This document shows, in pieces, positions 32,801 through 43,872 of a stretch of DNA of 64,000 nt (its first letter is position 1; every line of letters begins with the position of its first letter). The notes beneath the pieces were generated by a model that had not been told where the DNA came from, did not search any database, and saw only the letters and a list, made by a program, of their open reading frames with translations. Origin of the DNA: Caenorhabditis elegans (taxonomy: Eukaryota > Nematoda > Chromadorea > Rhabditida > Rhabditidae); assembly GCF_000002985.6 (NCBI RefSeq), contig NC_003283.11, forward strand, positions 1,736,001 through 1,800,000. The letters run 5' to 3'. The position numbers were made by a program, and so were the translations under genes.

Positions 32801-34080
32801 TATCCAAAAAACAAATATTTTTCCGCTTACCCGGAGCAATACTATTGACTCGAATATTCCGCCTGGCCAAATTCAAAGCCAACGATTTGCTCAATCCCGT
32901 GAGCGTCGTCTTCATCACCGAATACGCTCCAATCTCGTTCATCGGTGAGTATCCGGCGACAGACGACACAAAGACGACATTGCCCCGACCAGAAGCCTCC
33001 AAGTGCGGCACAGCCTCTTTTGTAAGTTCGAATGCGGATTTTACGTTCAAATCGAGAAGCTTATCCCATTGTGAGTCGGTGACTTTCATCAGATCACCGT
33101 AGTGCGGGTTGACGGCAGCGTTCGACACGAGGATGTCGAGTTTCGTGAATCTGTCAAGTGTGAAGTCGATCAGTTTTGTGCGGTCCGACTTGTTGCCGAC
33201 GTGTGCTGTTGTGCCGTGAGCGTCAATGTTTTCGAGGCGAAGTGCGGCGACGGCTTCCTGGAAAATGAATAATATTATTGAAAATTTAAAAAAAAAACCA
33301 TATTTATGTTTTCCTGCTTTTGCATAACCAAGGTGTCGAAAATCGAAAACCAAACATCTAATTTTTCCTGTTTTTTTAAATAAAAAACCGTCTCTATTTA
33401 CCAATTTTTCTATATTTTTAATGATTTTTGATCGAATCACGTGGTGTAAGAAAGTCTTATTTAGCTTTGATCTACAAAAAATGCGGGATATTTATGCCCA
33501 AAAAATGTGACGTCAGCACTCTCTTAACCATGCGAAATCAAATGAGATGTCTGCGTCTCTTCTCCCGCATTTTTCGTGGATCAATCTGAAATGGGACTTT
33601 CTGACTGCACGTGCCGAATTATTTTTGAATTCCCGCACAATGGAATAATTTAGTTTCGACATTTTTGCATTTTCCGACAATATTATTACGGTGACAAAAA
33701 ATTTTGACAATATTGATGCGCAAAATATCTCGAAGCGAAAACTACAGTAATTCTTTAAATGGCTACTGTAGCACTTGTGTCGATTTACGGGACTCTATTT
33801 TTGAAATTAATTTTTTTTTTTCGAAAAATGAAAATGACAACGACATTCTATTTTCCTTCGTTTTCTTTTCGTATTGTTTCGTCATTTTATACGAAAAAAA
33901 CGAAGCAAACAGAAATATCGCTGTCACTTTTCGAAAAAAAATTAATTTCAAAAATAGAGTCCCGTAAATCGACACAAGCGCTACAGTAGTAATTAAAAGA
34001 GTAACTGTAGTTTTCGCTACGAGATATTTTGCGCGTGAAATATGTTGTGAAATACGCATTCTCAGAATTTTTTAAACCGT

Positions 34081-34111
<31 letters not shown>

Positions 34112-35727
34112 GGCAATTTTTAATTTTTGCGATTTTTTTAATTTTTTTTTAATTTTTTGAACCCGTACAAATTATGTTCAAGTAAATTTTTTTGCGGAAA
34201 AACGACTGAGAATTTGAAAAAAAAACAATAATGTTTCAAACCACAATGATCAGAGAAAAACTAACTAAATCGCCGTAAAATGCCGAAACTTTCAATTTTT
34301 TGTTGCAAAATTTTTTAAAAAATCGGTAGAAAAAAAACTGTATCACCTTTAAAGGCGTACTACCCATATTTTTGGGCTAAAATCGTTAAATTTTTATGAT
34401 TTTTTCAGGGAAAAACTATGTTTTTTTCTAATTATTTCATCCACAACTCACATCGACATTCTCCTTCTTCCGACTGCAGACGACGACAGAGGCGCCGGCA
34501 GCGCCAAGTTGTTTGGCGATGGCAAACCCGATTCCCTAAAAAACAATAATACTAGTTGAGGAGGCGATGATGATGACTTTGTTTTTGAGGAGGCGATGGC
34601 TAACATGAACACAAGACAATTTAGAAATAGTATCAATTTAAAGGTGGAGTACCTTTAGTGCTTTATCAGACCCAAAATAGTCCAAAATTACCAAATTTAG
34701 TAATAAGACGTTCTGAATGAATTTTTCAAAAAAAGTTAAGGCCGCCCAAAGTTTAGGAAAAAGAATGGTATATTTTCCGCTAAAATCTCAAATTTTGGCC
34801 ACTTTTCAGTGTCGCAGCGATTGGAACTGAATTTTTATTTAATTAATATTATTTGATGCATGTCTACGAAACTTTGCGTATTAAACAACATATTTGACGC
34901 GCAGAATATCTTGTAGCGAAAACTACTGTAGCGCTGTGTCGATTTACGGACTCCATTCTCGAAAAAAAACATATTTTTCGAACTTTTACACATCGATATT
35001 CAATTTTTCTTCGTTGTTGTTCAATTCCTTTGTTATTTTTGGGATTTTTTTAAAAATATTTTATCCACTAATATATCAATTTAATTAAAAAACGTACAAT
35101 ACTCGCGTTTTTTACACTAATATTGCCGCCCGTAGGAGTTTACTCATCAAAATTACGCGAATATTGGACGTTTTTCAATTAAATTAATTTATTAATGGAT
35201 AAAACATTAAAAAATAAGCACAAAAATGACCACGGAATTCGAAAAAGCGAAGAAAAATTGAATATCGATGTGTAAAAATTCGAAAAATATGATTTTTTTT
35301 TTCAAGAATGGAGTCCGTAAATCGACACAAGCGCTACAGTAGTTTTCGCTACGAGATATTCTGCGCGTCAAATATGTTGTGAAATACGCATTTTCAGAAT
35401 TTTTTGTTCTCGTAATAATAAGTTGCGTAGGCATGCATCAAAGAATGTTAATTAAATACAAATTAAGTTTCAACCGCTGCAACACTGAAAAGTTGCCAAA
35501 ATTTGAGATTTTAGCTGAAAATTTACCATTTTTTTAAAATCTTCAACTTTTTTCGAAAAAATTTTCTCGTCTCACTACGAAATTTGGTATTTTGTACCAT
35601 TTTGGGTCTGATGAAGCAAATTTTCAGATTTTGAATAAGAAAACCACAAAAAAGGGCTAAATACCTTAGTAGAAGCAGTGACGAGAGCAACCCGATCGGT
35701 CAAGAATTTCGTTGCTGGTGAAGCCAT
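29837..35727 (-). CDS. DHRS4-like short-chain dehydrogenase/reductase
   Basis: Four exons (35727-35665, 34535-34452, 33257-32831, 30036-29837) give 257 aa. The protein runs MASPATKFLTDRVALVTAST, then KGIGFAIAKQLGAAGASVVV (nucleotide-binding loop), VSNAAVNPHYGDL (NAA motif), VVFVSSVAGYSP (catalytic Ser), YSVMKTTLTGLSKSLA (YxxxK), VNSIAPGGIIQTDF, and FLVSDEASYISGETIGINGG. This is the DHRS4/peroxisomal carbonyl-reductase branch of classical SDRs; nematode relatives include dhrs-4 and dhs-13, but I cannot say which member this is. The C-terminus GGMHARI weakly resembles, but is not, a canonical SKL/SRL peroxisomal signal. Introns total about 5 kb and are almost entirely repeats, an unusual load for a 0.8-kb coding sequence. 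Confidence 0.88.
30430..30965. mobile_element. Palindromic element E (copy 3) followed by repeat C
   Basis: Element E spans about 30430-30790 (TTCTGAGAATACGTACTGTG, GTCGATTTACGGGCTCG and inverted partners). Repeat C follows at 30815-30965 (ACACGTGGTGTCAGCCTG, TTTGATCTACGAAAAATGCG). Both lie in intron 3 of the dehydrogenase. Confidence 0.8.
31745..32655. repeat. CGGCAAATTGCC-type repeat array, copy 4 (largest)
   Basis: About 900 bases of GCCGGAAATTTTCAATTCCG units in imperfect tandem, interleaved with CGATTTGCCGG. In intron 3 of the DHRS4-like gene. No open frame here is coding; apparent ORFs rich in CRF, ICR and PEI are artefacts of the repeat. Confidence 0.85.
33437..34075. mobile_element. 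Repeat C and palindromic element E (copy 4) in dehydrogenase intron 2
   Basis: Repeat C at 33437-33612 (TTTGATCTACAAAAAATGCG, GTGACGTCAGCACTC). Element E at about 33700-34075 with inverted arms (CGCAAAATATCTCGAAGCG versus CGCTACGAGATATTTTGCG). Confidence 0.8.
34084..34111. repeat. (TA)n microsatellite
   Basis: About 14 TA units adjoining the right end of element E copy 4. Confidence 0.9.
34640..35625. mobile_element. Palindromic element with element E nested inside (dehydrogenase intron 1)
   Basis: Outer arms (AAAGGTGGAGTACC, CAGACCCAAAATAGTCCAAAA; right side ACCATTTTGGGTCTGATGAAG, CACTACGAAATTTGGTA) belong to the family at 18.9 kb. Between them, about 34868-35415, lie element E arms (GACGCGCAGAATATCTTGTAG and complement). 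Confidence 0.75.
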
Positions 35728-36129
35728 TGGTACCCTGTAGAAATGAAAAATGCTGATGTTATTCGAATTTTTATGCCGGCACACGTTTTATATTAACACG
35801 GAGGAGGAGATGGGCGGTCAGATAAATATTTTTTGTTGCAAAAATACATAATATGGAAAATGAAATATTTTGTGTGTGTGTCAAATGGTCAATCAACTGA
35901 CATTATTGTCTGCAGCGGGAATTCATGTGAACACGGGAGAGGAGGAGGAGATGATGATAAGATGGGCGGTCTCCGGCGGCGGGACAACTTTTGCAGAGAT
36001 CACTCGACGCAGAGATGCAGAACAAAGAGAGGAACGATCTAAAAAGAGCTGCAAGGAGATTTTCGAGTTCTTTTTTTTTGTTGCAGATGGAAAACTAAAA
36101 AAACACTTTTTTTTTGTGTTTAAATTTTG

Positions 36130-36700
36130 TTTGAAGGTGGTGTAGCACGCCCTTCTCAAAGCCGAATAATTATTAGAGCGCGCTCTAATAATTATTCGGC
36201 TTTGAGGGGAGCGTGTGTAGTCGAAATTGTCTGAAAACACCGAATGTCATCATGAAACTTCTTGAAGACTTCTCAAAAAAAAATGGTTATGTCGGCGCAA
36301 AATATGCCCTTAAATTAGTTAAAACTTGAAATTTGACCACGGCTAGAAACTAACTTTTTGGAAATCACCCTCTAATTTTTGGTATGCAAGTTAATTATCT
36401 TGAGTTTTCAACTCGATTTAGGTGCATTTAAGGTCGATTGATCATCAAATTTGGTAGAAATTACCATTTTCTGGTGATCCATCGACTTTAAATGTACCTA
36501 AATCGAGTTGAAAACTCAAGACAATTAACTTGAATACCCAAAATTAGAGGCGGATTTCAAAAAAGTTAGTTTCTAGCCGCGGTCAAATTTCAAGTTTTAA
36601 CTAATTTTAGATCACATTTTGCGCCGACATAACCATTTTTGAGAATTTTCAAGAAGTTTCATTAATAAATTCGGTTTTTCCAGACAATTTTGAGTCCAAT
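36130..36700. repeat. Two palindromes: perfect 50-base core then ~470-base arms
   Basis: Perfect palindrome 36156-36205 centred between 36180 and 36181 (each arm begins TCAAAGCCGAATAATTATTA). It is followed by a long inverted repeat whose arms share GGTTATGTCGGCGCAAAAT, AACTCGATTTAGGT and TTAGTTAAAACTTGAAATTT. The left end GAAGGTGGTGTAGCACGCC suggests an insertion into a GGTGGAGTAGCG MITE. Confidence 0.8.
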
Positions 36701-37920
36701 AAAGTATTAATAAAATGTAAAAGAGAATATCTAGGAACTAAAGAAACTAATAAAAACGTTTTTGTTTTGAGAACTGCAACGTCAAAGGTGGGAAAATTGA
36801 CAAGGAAAGTATATGGGCTAATGGTGATGGGGGAAGTCTATCTGACGGGGAAGACCGTACGGAGGTCGTCAGACGAACGAATTATCTGTGACGTTTCTGC
36901 AAAAAATCGGGCGCATTTAAATGTTTTGGGACTGCACTTTCGAGATGAAATGCTGTTTGCAGAGTTTTTGATGGAAAATAATATTTTTAAAAACATTTTT
37001 TCAACTATTTGCCCGAAGAAAACGTTACTACAGAACTATTTGAATGAAAATAATGCCGGATTTATGCAAAAAAATCGTGTGACTCCGTGTAATTTATTTC
37101 AATGACATGAAAAATTGGCTGTTTCTACTGATTTCTGCTGATAAGAACACTTTCAAAGTGGAAAATATGGAAATATTGATAAGAAACTAGCAAATTTTAA
37201 ATTAAACACACATTAAAATCAAATCTATGATCGTTTTTAAAGAAAAATAGGAGAAAAATGGAAAAATTGCGCACAGAAAATAAAATCTGTTTTTCGCGAG
37301 TCCGCAAACACCGCGGTAAGTTTCGAAATGCGGACCGGGCATCTGGTTTTACGCGCAAAGTGTATTTAAAGGAATATTGCGAATTAAGCGGCAGAACTTG
37401 AAATTTTGGCATTAAAAAGTAAGCATAAAAATTTGTAGGCATTAAAAAACTTATTATCTGAAAAAAGTTTTTCGGAAAATTGCGACTGTCACAATCAAGA
37501 CTATTTCTCTTACCGTATTAAGGAGTACTGTAATGGGCAATAATTTAGTAAATTTTAAACTTATTTTTCCAATTTTCACATTTTCCCTTCAATATTTTAA
37601 GTATTTCTTTGGTTTTTTTTACGTTGTAAGTCTTTAAAAAACTTGTTTTGACATCAAAATTATTGATGGAAAATGGAAAAGTACAATAACCGTTTTACAA
37701 CTCGCGGATACGGTAGTTGAAAAGTTTCAATCGCTTCAATACCAATATCCTCAGCTCATAGTGATGTTTTGCTCTGCATTTAATATAATTTCTAGAAATT
37801 CAAATGTTTATTGTACAAAACTATGCTCAAAACGAGTCGAAATATGAGGTCAACCGTGAAAATTTCCTATACACCAAAAAATTATTATTTGGAGCTCCAT
37901 GGAGGGCTTCAAAAATAAAT
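36701..37920. other. Spacer, no supported feature
   Basis: Between the dehydrogenase promoter side and the Ly6-type gene. An open frame at 36767-37105 has no recognisable domain or splice context and is not called. Confidence 0.4.
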
Positions 37921-38918
37921 TCAAACAATTCTCCAAAACGCGTAGAGGAAGCCAAGCAGTCCTAATCCGAGGCAGGTGCGGAACGGCTGGCCGGGGCTCG
38001 AATTACAGAGATCCGTTTTGCACAAACATTGCTTGGCGGCGATGCTGCAACGTGGAATTAATTATAATAATTGGTGTTATTCTCAATAGAGCGCATTTTG
38101 AGACTTACCCTCTGATTCCGATATTAATGCATCCATCCGTTAAATCATCGGTTTTCTCAGCGCATCGTTTTTCTACATAATAGGTTCCGTCCTGAAATAA
38201 TTTTTTCTTGCCGACACGGGGTTCTGGACTTTCTCATTGATTTTTCGCGCTCCATTGACAATCGCCCGCCGGATAACGCGTGGGAAAGCCGTGTACTTTA
38301 CACGGACAAATACATTCAGTTTTACAACTAAAATCGAGCCGCGACGCGACAAGCAACGCGCCGTAAATCTACCCCAGCTATGGCCGAGCCAAAATGGCCT
38401 AGTTTGGCGAACTCTTCCATTTCAATTTATGAGGGAAGCCAGAAATCTGTGGGGTGCTCATATTTTCACAGCGCTCATATTTTACGCGCAAAAATTCGGC
38501 CATCGATATTTTTTTCGGTGCCACTCGTCACGTGGTGTCAGAGTATCTCATTTTGGCTTGATCTACGTAGATCTTCGAAAAATGCGGGAGAAGACACGCA
38601 GAGTTCTCAACTGATTTCGCATGGTCAAGAACGTGCTGACGTCACATTTCTTTTGGGCAAAAAATTCCCGCATTTTTTGTAGATCAAACCGTAATGGGAC
38701 AGCCTAGCACCATGTGACTCCTCTAATTTAAGCAAAAAACTCACTGCTTTATGGCCAATAATCGATAAGCATCCAAGATTTTCGGGAGCACACGAGTTAT
38801 TTCGGATTTCACCGCGACACATTGGCTCCGGAGCCGACAGGAAAACTCCACACGTGAAGCATTCCAGACCGAGCGTCGAAATTGGGAGTATTGTGAACAG
38901 GAGCAGCTGTGGGAGCAT
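37921..38918 (-). CDS. Ly6/three-finger GPI-anchored surface protein
   Basis: Three exons (38918-38745, 38191-38109, 38044-37921) give about 126 aa. Signal peptide MLPQLLLFTILPISTLG is followed by LECFTCG, the CxxC opening of a Ly6/uPAR fold. Further cysteines (PMCRG, NSCAP, LGCLS, KRCAEK, DGCINIG) precede the diagnostic QCLCKTDLCNSS ending (C-x-C....CN). The hydrophobic tail LGLGLLGFLYAFW fits a GPI-anchor signal. The protein should sit on the outer cell surface; the partner is unknown. AATTTCAG lies directly before the ATG, consistent with SL1 trans-splicing or a 5' UTR intron. Intron 1 carries repeats B and C. Confidence 0.82.
38236..38715. repeat. Repeat B then repeat C (Ly6 gene intron 1)
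   Basis: Repeat B 38236-38450 (GCGCTCCATTGACAATCGCC, GGCCTAGTTTGGCGAACTC). Repeat C 38527-38715 (CACGTGGTGTCAGAGTATC, TTGTAGATCAAACCGTAATG). Confidence 0.85.
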
Positions 38919-39660
38919 CTGAAATTGATTTTTGAAAAATTTTAAAACTATACTACGAAAGGAAAGAAGCCGGTAGAAAACTTTAACGGATCGTAGCTCG
39001 GCGAAATTTTGAAAATACAAAAAAAAGTTCATTTCAAAAAATTGTCAATTCTCTAAAATTTACACCTCAACCGAAGCGCAAAAAATCAAGATAAAAATTT
39101 CAGAAAAATGCAAAATAACTGAAAATATACCAATTCTCTGCCGACTGACATGATTTTGTTTTTATTTTCCATCGGCTTCACTGGCTCGGCACCCCATTGA
39201 GCCCACCAACAACAGAAAAAAAACAAGTTGGCTCAATGTGCAAAACAATTGGAACAACAAAGTTGCAAACACAAGTACTTCTCTTTTTTTTTGAATTTCA
39301 AATGAGCCTTGCACACAAGTTCAAAGTGGGCGGAGTGATGATGGAAATAGTGTGAACAGATGTGAGACGCAGGCACACCGGAAGTGTGCACTGATCTCAT
39401 TTGCATAACGGCGGCGGTGGTGGTCCAAATGCTTTTGGGAAAAGCTTATGAAGGAGTCTGAGCGGGTGTGGAGAATGAGGAAATTATTAAAAGTGATCGG
39501 TTATAGAGGGAAATTGGCCGGGGCGAAAAAAAACACATATTATTTGAGAAGGAAAGGAACGAAGCCAATTTAGGCGTGTTTATTTTTATTTTCATCAGTT
39601 TTCGGATATTCAGTTTTCAAAATTACCGAAAAAAAAAATGCCTCGCTGTCTGCCTACAAG
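38919..39660. other. Promoter side of the Ly6-type gene, no repeat recognised
   Basis: Contains a GGCGGCGGTGGTGGTCC tract at about 39410 and purine-rich stretches. No coding exon recognised. Confidence 0.4.
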
Positions 39661-39664
39661 GCGA

Positions 39665-40110
39665 ACCACATGGTGTCAGCGTGTCTCATTTCGGCTTGAT
39701 CTACCTGGATCTACAAAAAACGCGGGAGAAGGGACGCAGATTTTTCAACTGATTTCGCATGGTTAGGAACGTGCTGACGTTACCTATTTATGGACAAAAA
39801 ATTCCTGCATTTTTTGTACATCAAACCGTAATGGGACAGCCTGGCACCACGTGGCGACCTACTTCCATCACGGGGTTCTGGCCTTCCTCTTTGAATTTTT
39901 CGCGCTCCATTGACAATCGCCCGCCGGACAACGCGTGGGAAAGTCGTGTACTCCACATGGACAAATACATTTAATTTTACAACTAAAATCGAGCCGCGAC
40001 GGGACACGCAACGCGCCGTAAATCTACCCCAGATATGGCCGAGCCAAAATGGCCTAGTTCGGAAAACTCTTCCATTTCAATTTATGAGGGAAGCCAGAAA
40101 TCCGTGTTCC
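39665..40110. repeat. Repeat C then repeat B, again adjacent
   Basis: Repeat C 39665-39857 (ATGGTGTCAGCGTGTCTC, TACATCAAACCGTAATGGG). Repeat B 39880-40110 (CGCGCTCCATTGACAATCG, CGCCGTAAATCTACCCC). The same two families sit together in the Ly6 gene intron, in opposite order. Confidence 0.85.
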
Positions 40111-41867
40111 ATGAAACCTTGAAAAAGTTAATTGGCATTTCAAAATAAATCTACTCACATCAGTAAAAACTTCAAATAACAGAGAACACGCCGAAATTCA
40201 GAAAATAGGAGGTAGGCAGAAAGGCAGGTCCGTAGGCCTGCTTGCTAAAAAATCGAATGTTTATTTGGAAAGTTTTTTGAGCCCGATAGTTTGTCTTTTT
40301 TTTCATCGATTCTGTTAAAATCCTGCCACGTCTTCAGAGTAGGGCTTCCATGGTAGCCAGGCGAGGTTTTAGGCCTTGACGCCTGCCGGAAAGCTGCCTG
40401 CCTGCATTCGTCGCCTGCATCACTATTTGCAACTTTCTCATGTTCTCATGTCGCCCATTTCAATAAAAATTAAATTAAAAAAAGAAGAAAAAGTTTTGAA
40501 AAACCTACATAAATTGATAAATTGAATTGAAATATACGCAAATTTCCTATTGATAAATACATCACAAAGTTTTGGAAAAAAATTGTTAGAGTTTTCTCCA
40601 AATTATAACAATTCTCAACTTACGGTGAACTAAAATTTTTTAGCTTTAGCTTTTCATTCATAGAAGTCCAAAAAAATGCGAGAAAAAAAAATGACAAGCC
40701 CATTGTAAAAATCTCATGAATTGTTGAGCGATTTCTGAATTTTGGAGAGGGTAGAAGAACAAAGTTACCCATTTTGTGGACCAACAGAAAATAGTGCTCA
40801 TTTGGTGGGTGACGGGGTGGGCAAAAAGGAAAGAAATGGGGAGGAGAATCCTTTGTGGACCACTTCGTCTTCCGTCTTTTCTCCCTATTTTCATTCATCA
40901 TGTCTCCTCTCGTTTCGAAGAAGAAGAGCAAGTTCAAAGAAGGAAAGGCTTTTATATGCTTCATTGAACTTTTTTTGGAGCTTCTTATTAATTCGACATG
41001 GGCCTTGAATCAAAAATTATTAGTATTGTGCACTTGGTGTGCGGTCAACATGTACTTGAAAATTAGATTTTCAGTTTTTTTTTTCACAGTAATAAATTTT
41101 CAGAGAAATTTTTTTAATTTCTAACTATGGCTCAATTTTTCAAACGGACAAATATTTGGTTCTTCGAAAATATTAGAAAACAATTCTGAGAAAATTATCG
41201 ATTTTAGTTGAAGACTGCAAGAAATGTGTGATTTTAAAAATACAGCGGTTCACACTTGATTTTTCTACGAAAAAAATTAATTTCCATAAATGCATGATTT
41301 TTAAAGAATTAAAAAAAAACGATGACTAATTTAAAATTGGTCGCTAGCAAAATTAATTTTTTGACTGTCGTGAATGTGAGAAAAAAGCTTGAAGTCAAAA
41401 ATTCTAATAGTAAAACTCCACAAATTGAGCATTTAATGCTCAACTGCTCCAGAAAAAAACCTCAAGAAAACTACATTTTCTAGCGTAAAATAAGAAAAGA
41501 AAAAGTAAAGCCGAAAATAATTGGTTTCTAAAATGGAAAAAAAGAAGGGTGTTTGGAATGGAAGAACGAAAAAAAAGGAAAAAAAATGGGAAAAAAGACG
41601 GGGAGTACTGCGAAAAAAAGTTTATGCAGGAAATAAGAGGGGAGGTATAAGGACTTTTAAAGTGGGTATTTTATATGATTTATTCTGTATGTACTTGTAT
41701 ATAGTGTTTACCTAATTACCTGGCTTTGATGTGGAGCGACTTTGTAAGTGTTTCGGACAGCCGGTAAACTTTATTTGGGAGAAATGTATCTAGTGAAATT
41801 GTTAACAATATACTTTAGAAGAAATTTAGAAGGAAAAAATTCCAAAAAATTCCTACTATCAATATCT
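40111..41867. other. Long spacer, no supported feature
   Basis: AGGCAGGTAGGC-like short words near 40210-40400, then AT-rich DNA. Open frames on both strands at 40620-41010 overlap each other and show no family pattern. Confidence 0.4.
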
Positions 41868-42293
41868 TAAAGGTGGAGTAGCGCCAGTGGGGATTTTGTC
41901 TAAATGCGCTTATAATGATTCGAAACAGCCAAATATCTTAATAAATACTCCAAACAATTTTAGATTTTTCATAATTTCCGTTTTGGCACATTGCCAAATT
42001 TTGAAAAATATGAGCTTTTCAGCTAATTCAAAAAATGTCGCATGTTTCGACCCCTACAATGTTTTAATACAAATAATTTAAACAAAATTAAAACATTAAA
42101 AATGTCGAAAAAAATTTTTTTTCTGGTTGACTTCCAAAATTATGAGTGGAAAAAACTGAGTAGTTGCCACTTTTTGAAAGTAAATAAAAAAATTTAAAAA
42201 TTTTTTTGAAAAGTTTTACTATGATAATCGGTCATTTTGGGACCAAAGGAGTGGTTTTTAACAATTTCCCCACTGGCGCTACTCCACCTTTAA
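41868..42293. mobile_element. Complete MITE, GGTGGAGTAGCGCCAGTGGG family
   Basis: Cleanest copy: TTAAAGGTGGAGTAGCGCC at the left and GGCGCTACTCCACCTTTAA at the right, about 426 bases. The arms are imperfect inverted repeats throughout. The TTAA at each outer edge may be target site. Confidence 0.85.
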
Positions 42294-42406
42294 CAGTGCT
42301 AGTGCGTGGTCCTGTCCACGGCCAAATTAAAAAATGGTTTATTTGCAAGCTGAATTAAAATTGAATAGTTTGTGAAATTTATAAGGAACATATAATGAAA
42401 TTGAGC

Positions 42407-43132
42407 TTAGCATTTGTTGCGTGGAACACATTTCTTATCCTTGTTACGGAAGAAACCATCCTTGCACTGGCACACGTTTACAATGCATTGCATTGTGCAG
42501 AACATCTGAAAATAAAATTATAGCGTAGTCTGTAGTATACAATATTTCTGGGATATCAATGTGCAGCCGACATTCAACTAGTTTTGCGATAACACACTTG
42601 GTGTTTGAAAAATGTTCAACAATTTAATTAAAACGTATATGAGAGCTGCATAAAATAGGCAGGCAAGTAGGCGTGACAACTGCCACGTTTCAAAAATCTT
42701 ACCACGTGTCCTTCGGCGCAGTTGGCTTCACAAGCAGTTCCGCACTCTTTGAAATCCTCATTTGGTCCGCATTTTTCTGAAATCTTTCGGTTTTGAAGCC
42801 TTTCTTATTATTTAATGAAGATTCGAAAATATTAATTTTAATAATGTAAAATTTAGAATTTGTTGTCTTCAAAAAAATCAAGTTTTACAATAGTACTGCA
42901 TATTTTATGAGGAAAAACTTACTCGGTGCTGCCAAAACTGAAGCGAACAGGATGAAGATTGAGAGGCAGATCTGAATATTTTTACATTGTACTTTTTTCG
43001 CAATGAAAAGGAGTGCCACTGTGGATAAAATAAAACTATTAGAGACAACCGAAATAATTAATCACACCTTGTAGATCCATGAGCATGTGTCGTAAAATTG
43101 GCAAAAATATTACTTACCGTCCAAAAATTCAT
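42407..43132 (-). CDS. Secreted single-domain TIL (trypsin-inhibitor-like) protein
   Basis: Four small exons (43132-43118, 42971-42923, 42776-42703, 42505-42407) give about 78 aa. Exon 1 is only MNFWT. Exon 2 supplies the signal peptide core ICLSIFILFASVLAAP. The mature part has ten cysteines in TIL order: KKCGPNEDFKECGTACEANC, then AEGHV, MFCTMQCIVNVCQCKDGFF and KDKKCVPRNKC. TIL proteins of this size inhibit serine proteases; the reactive bond would lie in the loop after CEANC. Inhibitory activity is inferred, not shown. The gene lies about 740 bases downstream of the PGAP2-like gene on the same strand. Confidence 0.85.
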
Positions 43133-43872
43133 AGTAATTTGAAACCCCCTTTTATTGAAAGAAAATAAAAGAACAAAGTAGGGAAATAATAAAAATGAAA
43201 AATTGAAGACATTGGGCGCAGTAACCTGTTACACTTTTTGTCTCTTTGACGTTTTGAAAACAAAAAAAAATGATAAAAAAGTGATGTGGGAAATATCTTG
43301 ATATCTGTTTTCATTTTACTTTCGTCAGGGGTTTGGTAAACGTTTTCAACCGTCCCTGAAAATTGCCAGAAAAATTAGAAATTACAAAAAATCATATCGT
43401 TTACAGAAACTCTTCACGGAAGTTTAAAAAAATTACTGAAAAATATGAATACTGTTTGCTAAGAGCTTCCAGACAAGTATATAACTAGGTTTCATAAACT
43501 TTGGAAATTTTGGGTCTCGCCACGAAAACGGGGTTACTGTAGCTTGACATTTTCGTGGTGGGAGCCGATTTTTGCAATTTCATCAGCCAAAAAATCAGTT
43601 TTTAAATAAATTTGCAAAAAAATTGTTTCGTGTTTTAGAATTGAATTAGAGCAAAATATTCAGAAAATTAATTTATTACTACACAGTTTCAAGAAAAGTC
43701 ATTGGCAAACAAAATATCAATTCAAAAATTGACGATACTACGTTTTTTTCGGACAAATTTTCAAATTAATTTACAAGTGAAATGAGATGAGATGTGTGGT
43801 TATTTAGTTGGCGCAACCAGTGAGATACCATCAGTGAAAAGAAAAAGACATGAGTCTGTTCAAAACAGTCAA
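43133..43872. other. Spacer between TIL and PGAP2-like genes, no feature seen
   Basis: AT-rich and mostly T-tracts. The sequence near 43505-43575 has a CACGAAAACGGGG / TTTTCGTGGTGGGAG imperfect inverted pair. Confidence 0.4.

Noticed and set aside
36767-37105. 112-codon plus-strand open frame
   Set aside because: No recognisable family, no splice context, composition like surrounding spacer.
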